NCBI GenBank assembly: GCA_028279275.1
Contig: JANQOB010000020.1
Location: forward strand, 62,001 to 126,000
From: Gammaproteobacteria bacterium
Lineage (GTDB): Bacteria; Pseudomonadota; Gammaproteobacteria; UBA4575
Length of the DNA stretch: 64,000 nucleotides
Direction: 5' to 3'
The notes under the pieces are model-generated. The model was not told the DNA's origin, did no database searches, and worked only from the letters and a program-made list of their open reading frames with translations. Position numbers and translations under genes: made by a program. Shown piece by piece: positions 57,406 to 64,000 of the stretch. The stretch's first letter is position 1. Every line of letters starts with the position of its first letter.

Positions 57406-58512
57406 ATGCAGCTTTCTAGTGAAGATCTATTGCGACTGAATGTTTTGGTTGCTCAGCCTCTACAAGCCGTGCGCATAGATGAATCTCGAATGTGTGTGCA
57501 TGTATTATCTGAGAAAGGCGATGCGAGCGTGCAACTTAATCCTACATGTAAAGAAGAAAAATATATTCGTTTAGTACGTCAGTTCTTGTCTACGCACTTT
57601 TTGGGTTCGCCTGGTGGATACCCTGTTTTTTTGCGCCGTTGGACTCGAATGGGACAAGCACGTGATGATAGCCTAGAAAAATTATTATTAATTGGAGAGC
57701 CAGAAGCGGTTGCTGCGGTAGTGCATGCTTCTGGGTTAACCGATGAATTAGCTAGACGTGCGTGGTGGTGCAATGCCACCGCTGAAAATGCTCGCCGTAT
57801 GCTTGAGAAAAAATGTGTTGTAAATGGTGAAATGGGAAAAGAATTAGCGAAATTTTTAATTGAGTTTTTACCTTTTGAAGAACAACAAAAATCAATTATT
57901 GATAGTGTTCGCCTAGTGTTACAACCTGGTCTAATAAACAATGAAGTGCGAGAAGAAATTTGGAAGAGAGGTAAGCGGAAAAATATTTACTATGTAGGTT
58001 TTTTGCAGCAAACCCCAAATGATTTGCCTATTGAGATGCCAGCACACAAACAATGGCAGTCAGTATGTGAAAAATTGCAATCGGAGCTTAAGAAAGGCAA
58101 TAAAATTGCTGAGCTATTATCTTCAGTATTAAGTCCAAGTGGTCAGGCTTTTTTGCAAATCGCAGAGCTTGTTTTAAAAAAACCCAATGACCAAGAGGCT
58201 GTTGCGATAATACTAAACACGATAGGCCAATATTTTGATAAATTTAATGCGGGCCATTCGAAATGGCGTGATATCCATGAGTTAACAGCTTATACGAATG
58301 ACGGCTATCATGCTCATGAACAAGTCCGAAAGATTCTAGTAATAGATAATTCGCTAGAATCTAAGCTAAAAGCGTTATTCAATTTATCGATGATTTCTGA
58401 AACACTCGTAGACCCAATTTTTGGCATAACGGATGCAATAGGTTCTGTGATGAGAAAAAAGATAGAGCATGTTGTAAATCCGATCACAGAAAATATGCAG
58501 TTGCTTAGATAA
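57406..58512 (+). CDS. dsrS: DsrS-like cytoplasmic protein
   Basis: A 368-residue protein similar in sequence to what I remember of DsrS from purple sulfur bacteria: L-S-S-E-D-L-L-R-L-N-V-L-V-A at the start, then F-L-G-S-P-G-G-Y-P-V-F-L-R-R-W-T-R-M-G-Q, and L-T-D-E-L-A-R-R-A-W-W-C-N-A-T-A-E-N-A-R. DsrS is a cytoplasmic protein of unknown exact role needed for full Dsr activity. Here it is separated from the other dsr genes and lies between the VWA gene and cysG. No signal peptide. The assignment comes from recall, not a search. Confidence 0.72.
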   Translation: MQLSSEDLLRLNVLVAQPLQAVRIDESRMCVHVLSEKGDASVQLNPTCKEEKYIRLVRQFLSTHFLGSPGGYPVFLRRWTRMGQARDDSLEKLLLIGEPEAVAAVVHASGLTDELARRAWWCNATAENARRMLEKKCVVNGEMGKELAKFLIEFLPFEEQQKSIIDSVRLVLQPGLINNEVREEIWKRGKRKNIYYVGFLQQTPNDLPIEMPAHKQWQSVCEKLQSELKKGNKIAELLSSVLSPSGQAFLQIAELVLKKPNDQEAVAIILNTIGQYFDKFNAGHSKWRDIHELTAYTNDGYHAHEQVRKILVIDNSLESKLKALFNLSMISETLVDPIFGITDAIGSVMRKKIEHVVNPITENMQLLR

Positions 58513-58523
58513 AAAATAGATCT

Positions 58524-59954
58524 ATGGATTACCTACCCTTATTTCTTGATATAAAAAATAAGCCTTGTTTGATCGTTGGAGGAGGTGTTATTGCGGAGCG
58601 TAAAGTTTCCATTCTCTCTCGTGCCCAAGCAAAAATAACCTTAATTGCACCTGAGATTACTCCAGAAATTCAACATAAGTTCAAAGGCAAACTTGTGTGG
58701 CAGCAAAAAGAATTTGAAGAAAATGACTTGCAAGGCTTTAAAATTGTAATTGCCGCAACAGATAAACATCAAGTTAACGTAGAAGTGGCTGAACTATGTA
58801 GGGAGAAAAATATTTTAGTTAATACCGCTGACGATAGTAAAAATTGTGACTTTATTTTGCCATCTATAATCGATCGTTCACCTGTCCAAATCGCTGTTTC
58901 TACCGGTGGCGCATCGCCCGTGCTAGCGAGAATGTTGCGTACTAAATTAGAAAATTGCACGCCTGCATCTTATGGAAACTTAGCTAAGCTAATTGAGGAT
59001 AACCGTGTCAAAGTAAAAGAAAAATTATCTACCGTTGATAAAAGAAGAAAATTTTGGGAAAAAGTTTTACAAGGCCCAATTGCAGAGTTGGTGTTTGCAA
59101 ACCAACTAACTGCAGCTCAAAAATTATTAGAAGATGCGATTCATCAAGCTGATAATAAGGAGCTACCTCAAGGTGAAGTGTATTTAGTAGGCGCAGGACC
59201 GGGAGATCCTGACCTTCTTACATTCCGTGCTTTGCGTTTAATGCAACAGGCGGATGTAGTGGTTTATGATCGTTTAGTGTCTCAAGAAATTATGGACTTA
59301 GTCAGAAAAGATGCTGAACATATTTATGCAGGTAAAGAACGTTCCCAACATACGCTTCAACAAGAAACTATAAATGAATTGCTAGTACGGCTAGCAAAAG
59401 ATGGTAAGCGAGTGTTACGCCTGAAAGGTGGAGATCCATTCATCTTTGGTCGAGGTGGTGAAGAAATTGCATCACTTATTGATGAAAAAATTCCATTTCA
59501 AATTGTTCCTGGCATTACTGCAGCAACCGGTTGTGCAGCATATGCAGGAATCCCATTAACACACCGTGAATTTTCACAAGCTGCAATTTTTGCAACCGGG
59601 CATTTGAAAGACGGTACAGTAGACTTGAATTGGGAAATGTTAGCCCATTCAAATCAGACATTAGTTATTTATATGGGCTTACATGGGCTAGAAATAATTT
59701 GTAGCAATCTAATTAAACATGGTCTTAGTGCAGATACTCCTGCAGCATTGGTTATGCAAGGAACGACCGCAAATCAAAGAAATATTATCGGTACTATTGA
59801 CACTCTTCCTGAGCTTGTTAAAAAGCATAATGTTGAGCCACCAACCTTAATTATTATTGGTGAAGTTGTGAAACTTCATGAAAAGTTAAATTGGTTCAAT
59901 CCAGAAGAAGACGTTACAGCAGGGGCGGTGAAAGCATTTGGTGCAAAGATATAA
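58524..59954 (+). CDS. cysG: Sirohaem synthase, trifunctional
   Basis: A 476-residue CysG. The N-terminal Met8-like part has the NAD+ motif V-G-G-G-V-I-A-E-R-K and makes sirohydrochlorin and inserts iron; the C-terminal half is a uroporphyrinogen III methyltransferase with G-A-G-P-G-D-P-D-L-L-T and G-R-G-G-E-E. The product sirohaem is the cofactor of DsrAB, which fits the operon with dsrS. The start follows dsrS by 11 bases. The length matches the E. coli enzyme (457). Confidence 0.95.
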   Translation: MDYLPLFLDIKNKPCLIVGGGVIAERKVSILSRAQAKITLIAPEITPEIQHKFKGKLVWQQKEFEENDLQGFKIVIAATDKHQVNVEVAELCREKNILVNTADDSKNCDFILPSIIDRSPVQIAVSTGGASPVLARMLRTKLENCTPASYGNLAKLIEDNRVKVKEKLSTVDKRRKFWEKVLQGPIAELVFANQLTAAQKLLEDAIHQADNKELPQGEVYLVGAGPGDPDLLTFRALRLMQQADVVVYDRLVSQEIMDLVRKDAEHIYAGKERSQHTLQQETINELLVRLAKDGKRVLRLKGGDPFIFGRGGEEIASLIDEKIPFQIVPGITAATGCAAYAGIPLTHREFSQAAIFATGHLKDGTVDLNWEMLAHSNQTLVIYMGLHGLEIICSNLIKHGLSADTPAALVMQGTTANQRNIIGTIDTLPELVKKHNVEPPTLIIIGEVVKLHEKLNWFNPEEDVTAGAVKAFGAKI

Positions 59955-59966
59955 TAAGGTATTTTA

Positions 59967-60623
59967 TTAATCTGTTATTGCACTTTCTTTGATATTGATT
60001 TTTCCATTTTTAACTTGGATTAAGCCATCTTTTTTTAAGTCATGTATAACACGGCTTACTGTTTCGCGCGAAGAAGCTACAAGATTGGCAATATCTTTAT
60101 GTGTTAATCCTTTGACAATTCTTCGCCCATCTATATTGATAGAATGGTCAAGTAATGCGCGAACAACTCTACGATGAACATTATTTAATGCAAAATTCTC
60201 TAAGTCCTTAGTTAATTTTTTTATGGTTGTAGCCATGCTAAGGACAATTTTTTGTGCCGCTTTTGGATTGTTGCTATAGAATTCTATAAAGTCATTCTTA
60301 TTTATTAATAAGACTTTGCATTTATTTTTTGCAAGAATGCTAGCCGTTCTTGGGGTATTACAAAATAATGCAAGTTCACCAAACGTTTCACCCTCGTTAA
60401 TTTCATTTAGGGTAACTTCTCTTCCCTGTTCATTTTCTATATAAACACGAACACTACCCTCTAATATAAAATATACAGAAGTTGACTCATCTCCCTCAGT
60501 TAAAATGATTGTGTTTTTCGCATAATTCTTGATACGCAATTTTTTTGACAAAGGTTCTAGTTCTTCTTTAGAAAATTCTAGAAAAAAGGGAATTTGTTGG
60601 AGAGCATTTAATTTACTATTCAT
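59967..60623 (-). CDS. Crp/Fnr-family regulator
   Basis: A 218-residue protein: cyclic-nucleotide binding barrel (residues 15-125, with G-E-T-F-G-E-L-A-L-F-C-N-T-P-R-T-A-S, the phosphate-binding cassette) and C-terminal HTH (T-H-K-D-I-A-N-L-V-A-S-S-R-E-T-V-S-R). No Fnr-type cysteines, so a cyclic nucleotide is the expected ligand. Its start codon overlaps the stop of a nucleotidyl cyclase gene (ATGA), a strong sign that the cyclase supplies its ligand. Confidence 0.9.
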   Translation of the reverse strand: MNSKLNALQQIPFFLEFSKEELEPLSKKLRIKNYAKNTIILTEGDESTSVYFILEGSVRVYIENEQGREVTLNEINEGETFGELALFCNTPRTASILAKNKCKVLLINKNDFIEFYSNNPKAAQKIVLSMATTIKKLTKDLENFALNNVHRRVVRALLDHSINIDGRRIVKGLTHKDIANLVASSRETVSRVIHDLKKDGLIQVKNGKINIKESAITD

Positions 60624-62506
60624 AATTCTAATTCTGAGTGAGTAATATCATTCAAAGCTAGGTCAACCATAGAATGAACCTGTGAGTTGAAAGAATCTAA
60701 AGTTGATGGTGTTAAATATAAGCCGCCATTTTCCGTCCAGGAATCCGATAATAAATGTCGAGTATCTCTTTTTGTTACTACTTCAGATTTGCAATTATAA
60801 ACAACAAGCGAACTTGATTGAGTCCAGCTTGTTATTGATTTAGCAATACGCACGCTGGCAACATAATCTGCTTCATATACATTACAGTGTTCAACATCCA
60901 AACTTTTGAAGTCGTTTGACTCTATTGGAGGACTAAGCAGCACAAAGTTCGTTTTATAAGATTGCAAAGCCGAATCGGCTAAAGCCTCTTTATATAAGTT
61001 AACGATGTTACTGCTAATAATTTTTTTATTATTTATAGTTTTATGCGGGAGAGTAGGTATATAAGCGTATATGACTATCTTTTTTTTCTTAGGAGTGAGT
61101 TCTTTTTTAAAAATTTCAGGTTCTGCTAATTTGCTCTGTGGTAATGGAGCATTTTCATTATTATTGGGCCTGCAAAATAACTCCTCTCGAACGGAACCAC
61201 TAATACTTTCTAATGATTGAGGTTTAACGCCTTTATTTGTGTAAATTGAGCAATTAATTTGATTTTCATCATCAACAATCGGCGTGGGGTTAGATTCGAT
61301 AATGTCAATAATCTGCTGTCGTACAGGATTATACTCAGCGTATAAATTTTCATATGTGCTCAAAGCTTGTTGAGAGATAACCTTATCAAGTTTAGTAAGT
61401 AAATTTTTATTTGCTTCAATTAGTGTTCTGTTCTTATTTGTATAAGCCTTTATTTGTTCATTCTTAATATTTAGCTCATTTTCTACCAAACGAAATCTTT
61501 TTCTTATATCTTCTTGTTGTGCAATAAGCTTAGTATTTTGAGTTTCTAATGTGTTAAGGGTCTTTATTTGTGATTTATACTTCAGGGTTAATTGATTTTG
61601 TACATGTTGGTGTGTGCTAAGTTCGTTCTGTAGAGAACTGATAATTTTATTTAGACTATCAGCATCATATGCCCCCCTGTTTATAGCAGCAAAATCCGAT
61701 TCTTTAATATTAAGGTGATGGGTATCGTTGGTTATATTTGTTAACGGAATTTTATCGATCGATGTTTTGTTATTGTTTTCATTAGAGTTTGGGATGGTTT
61801 TTAAGAGTGCATTAATCGTATTTGTTTTATCAAACGCAATATGGAATGCAATAAAAATCACACAAGTAATTGAAATTGCATACGTGAAAATAGGAAGAAA
61901 TGAATCTTTCAGTTTGAGAGCAAAGGCAGAAAAAATATTTATTCTTGTTAATGAAAAATTTTGGTTAAGAGATACGCTATAAATCTTGACTGGTTTATGA
62001 ATATTTTTTAAATGATGTTTTCCTCTATAACTATAATTGTAGGGTAACTTGCGGTGTACATGATTAAATAGAGCTTCGGAAAAGACAATTTCTCCGGGTT
62101 TCGCAAAAGCTTCTAGCCGTTTAGCAATGTTTACGCAATTACCAAATGCTTCTCCATTATCAATCAGTACTTCCCCACAGTTAATACCAATTCTCAGTTT
62201 AAATTTTTCGCAATTAGAAAGAGATTCATTGTGGTCAGATGAGATAGATTGAATGTCTACAGCGCATTGAAGTGCATTAGAAGTCGCCGAAAATGTCGCA
62301 AGAAGACTGTCGCCTTCGGTTCTATGAATCACACCATTATGGTGACGAATTAGGTTTGTAATTAGTGAATAACGCGCACATAAATTATCATGTGTACGGT
62401 CTTCATTTATTTCCGTTAATCGAGCATATTCTGCAACATCTGCAAACAGAATCGTTTTTAATTCACGATGAGTAGATCCTTGTGGAGCCCCGTTCACGCT
62501 AATCAT
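60620..62506 (-). CDS. Class III nucleotidyl cyclase with coiled coil
   Basis: A 628-residue protein. Residues 15-180 form a class III cyclase domain with metal aspartates D23 (L-F-A-D-V-A-E-Y) and D66 (E-G-D-S-L-L) and N126/R130 (V-N-I-A-K-R-L) for the nucleotide. A transmembrane helix near residues 204-224 follows, then a coiled coil (about 285-400) and a C-terminal, probably periplasmic, domain of unknown type with Y-N-C-K-S-E and V-E-H-C-N-V-Y. The cyclase domain N-terminal to the membrane helix is an unusual order. It overlaps the Crp-family gene. Confidence 0.88.
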   Translation of the reverse strand: MISVNGAPQGSTHRELKTILFADVAEYARLTEINEDRTHDNLCARYSLITNLIRHHNGVIHRTEGDSLLATFSATSNALQCAVDIQSISSDHNESLSNCEKFKLRIGINCGEVLIDNGEAFGNCVNIAKRLEAFAKPGEIVFSEALFNHVHRKLPYNYSYRGKHHLKNIHKPVKIYSVSLNQNFSLTRINIFSAFALKLKDSFLPIFTYAISITCVIFIAFHIAFDKTNTINALLKTIPNSNENNNKTSIDKIPLTNITNDTHHLNIKESDFAAINRGAYDADSLNKIISSLQNELSTHQHVQNQLTLKYKSQIKTLNTLETQNTKLIAQQEDIRKRFRLVENELNIKNEQIKAYTNKNRTLIEANKNLLTKLDKVISQQALSTYENLYAEYNPVRQQIIDIIESNPTPIVDDENQINCSIYTNKGVKPQSLESISGSVREELFCRPNNNENAPLPQSKLAEPEIFKKELTPKKKKIVIYAYIPTLPHKTINNKKIISSNIVNLYKEALADSALQSYKTNFVLLSPPIESNDFKSLDVEHCNVYEADYVASVRIAKSITSWTQSSSLVVYNCKSEVVTKRDTRHLLSDSWTENGGLYLTPSTLDSFNSQVHSMVDLALNDITHSELEL

Positions 62507-62899
62507 TCTCTTTTTGTTCTGTTTAGATTATATATATCATAGCACTATGTGCTTGTTTTATTTGATTAAATTTCTGTTAAATGCTAATTGTATTTTCTTA
62601 GATTGCTTTTTTGGCTGTTTATATAAATTTTATTTATACAAATAGTTTATTTCAATTTATCAAATTTAGTTTGATAGAAGTCATTGCAAATCAACCTCCC
62701 GATATGTAACACAAATCATATTGTATTCACTTCATTAAATACGGTTTTGCTCATTTTTACAAAACCTAGTATCACAAAAAATATGTAGTAAATATCACAA
62801 TTGATTCGTATGTATTTTCACTGATGCACATTCGTTAATTCGATTAAATATTTCCACTGCAAACATAAACAAACGCATTAAGCGTTTATTGGAAAGCAT
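62507..62899. other. AT-rich gap with a palindrome near the cyclase promoter
   Basis: A 393-base gene-free stretch. AGCACTATGTGCT (62541-62553) is a 13-base interrupted palindrome next to a T/A-rich -10-like TATATA on the minus strand, a possible operator of the cyclase/Crp operon. Nothing else is supported. Confidence 0.4.
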
Positions 62900-63202
62900 G
62901 TGGAAAAAATATTTAGAAAGATAATTTCAAGCTTATTAATGAGCCCACTAGCTTTGTTATTTATCCAGCCAACTTTTGCTGAATTAATAACTGAAACAGA
63001 AAATAGGGCTTTAAATATAAAAGTTTCAAATGTATTCAAAGGTGAATTGATTTCTTGTTATGAGGATTATTACTCTCATTCAAAATTTGATTATAAATTT
63101 CACTTTGGATCTAGCCTAAGGTTCACACTTTCCGACAAAAGTTGTTTGCAAAACTTTTCACAATCACTTGAAAAAGAAAGCTCTGTGTCAAGTGATTTAT
63201 GA
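62900..63202 (+). CDS. 100-residue secreted protein
   Basis: A small exported protein starting at GTG with a GGAAA ribosome site. The signal peptide (I-I-S-S-L-L-M-S-P-L-A-L-L-F-I-Q-P-T-F-A) is clear. The mature 70 residues contain two cysteines (L-I-S-C-Y-E-D-Y-Y and D-K-S-C-L-Q-N) that may form a disulfide. Family not recognised. It lies 43 bp before a porin gene and may share its transcript. Confidence 0.6.
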   Translation: MEKIFRKIISSLLMSPLALLFIQPTFAELITETENRALNIKVSNVFKGELISCYEDYYSHSKFDYKFHFGSSLRFTLSDKSCLQNFSQSLEKESSVSSDL

Positions 63203-63245
63203 AAGCTTGGGGAAACTAACTTTAAACATAAGTCGGAGAGAAAAA

Positions 63246-64000
63246 ATGAAGAAAATTGGAATTTTATTGGGAGCATTATTTATTATTACTCCTTTTACAG
63301 TGATTGCTGGTGTAGGGGGAGGGAATGCAAACTCGAACTGGACGATCTATGGATGGCAAAACTATTCATGGGAATTCGTTGATAACGATGCGCGAGAATT
63401 TGATCGAATTAAGGCGAATGCGGCAAATATTGGATTTGCAGCAACTGTAGATACTGGTGTGTCCGTTGGTGGAACAGCTGTAAAAGCAAATGTTCAATGC
63501 GAACAATTTACATTTTTTAATGAATTTGCAGGTGGTGGTGGTTGGTGTAACCGTAACTCAAAGCTAAGTCTCTCAGGTCCATGGGGTGAGGTCGGCTTCG
63601 CTCACTGGTTGTTACCCTTTAACGAAATGGTGGCAGCATGGGTAGATCCATTCTATGACGCAGGTGCAGATTCTCACACATCAATAATGGGAACCCACGG
63701 ACTTTCCGGAAACTTTTTCAATGGTGGTACATTCGATGACACAACATTTGGCGGTGATTTTGACTATTCAAATTTCGCCGACTATGAAACCAGCTTCAAT
63801 CGGCGTCAAGAAAATTTGATTCACTGGTGGAGTCCAAATTGGAATGGATTCAATGCTCGCTTTGCAATTACCGCAGGATTGCGTGATGAAACCGCGGGAC
63901 CAGATGGTGACCTCGATCCACAAATCATCTCAACGGGCATTACCTATACTACCGACATAGGAAATGACAACCTTTGGCTTGCATTAGCCTATGAAGAGCA
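63246..64000 (+). CDS. Gram-negative porin (partial)
   Basis: A porin-like outer membrane protein running off the right edge (at least 251 residues). The signal peptide (K-K-I-G-I-L-L-G-A-L-F-I-I-T-P-F-T-V-I-A) is followed by N-S-N-W-T-I-Y-G-W-Q-N-Y-S-W-E-F, typical of the first strand of the trimeric porin family, and by alternating strands (N-A-R-F-A-I-T-A-G-L). A GGAGAG ribosome site supports the start. Substrate preference cannot be judged. Confidence 0.8.
   Translation, partial: MKKIGILLGALFIITPFTVIAGVGGGNANSNWTIYGWQNYSWEFVDNDAREFDRIKANAANIGFAATVDTGVSVGGTAVKANVQCEQFTFFNEFAGGGGWCNRNSKLSLSGPWGEVGFAHWLLPFNEMVAAWVDPFYDAGADSHTSIMGTHGLSGNFFNGGTFDDTTFGGDFDYSNFADYETSFNRRQENLIHWWSPNWNGFNARFAITAGLRDETAGPDGDLDPQIISTGITYTTDIGNDNLWLALAYEE

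Overview
The window is AT-rich chromosomal DNA of a sulfur-oxidising gammaproteobacterium. The diagnosis rests on a complete, collinear reverse-type dissimilatory sulfite reductase locus, dsrABEFHCMKLJOPNR (minus strand, about 25.1-38.0 kb). It contains dsrEFH and dsrL, which mark the oxidative rather than the sulfate-reducing pathway. A dsrS-like gene and a trifunctional siroheme synthase gene (cysG) lie about 20 kb away, next to a MoxR/VWA pair. No tRNA, rRNA, CRISPR array, IS element or prophage was seen. Genus and species cannot be fixed from the sequence alone.

Layout. 0-5.5 kb: a glutamate-cysteine-ligase-like/M14 deacylase fusion running off the left edge, an SDR oxidoreductase, DUF3179 and DUF547 proteins and three small proteins. 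5.7-10.7 kb: REP-like palindromes, the class Ia ribonucleotide reductase operon nrdAB and its NrdR-box promoter. 10.7-13.6 kb: an Atm1-type ABC exporter, a LexA-peptidase-like fragment, and a 36-residue membrane peptide gene with an NtrC-like site, a textbook sigma-54 promoter and its own terminator. 13.7-18.3 kb: a dihaem peroxidase under a Fur box, an unknown secreted protein, a cupin and a LuxR-type regulator. 18.3-25.1 kb: a rhodanese, a NarX/NarL-like two-component system, mtgA and small envelope proteins. 25.1-38.0 kb: the dsr operon.

38.3-45.1 kb is a satellite cluster of dsr-associated genes: a TauD-like oxygenase, a Cas6/Cmx6-like protein without any CRISPR array, a cysteine-free DsrC paralogue, two more Fe(II)/2-oxoglutarate oxygenases and several conserved unknowns. 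45.4-48.7 kb carries a FliA-like sigma factor, a MerR regulator with a 19-bp-spacer promoter and a small winged-helix-like protein. 48.7-51.5 kb holds a J-domain/zinc/PilZ fusion and a MerT/MerP-like metal operon. 51.9-54.3 kb holds a PhyH-type oxygenase and a TrpD-like phosphoribosyltransferase. 54.5-60.0 kb is the Sel1-MoxR-VWA-dsrS-cysG operon. 60.0-62.5 kb is an overlapping nucleotide cyclase/Crp pair. The right edge cuts a porin gene.

How it fits together: DsrEFH hands sulfur to DsrC. DsrAB (sirohaem from CysG, amidated by DsrN) oxidises the sulfur to sulfite, with DsrL as electron-accepting partner, while DsrMKJOP reoxidises or recycles DsrC at the membrane. Related short sequence boxes occur in front of dsrA, the DsrC paralogue, two satellite genes and the TrpD-like gene, which suggests one regulon spread over the window. 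This last point is inference from visual alignment.
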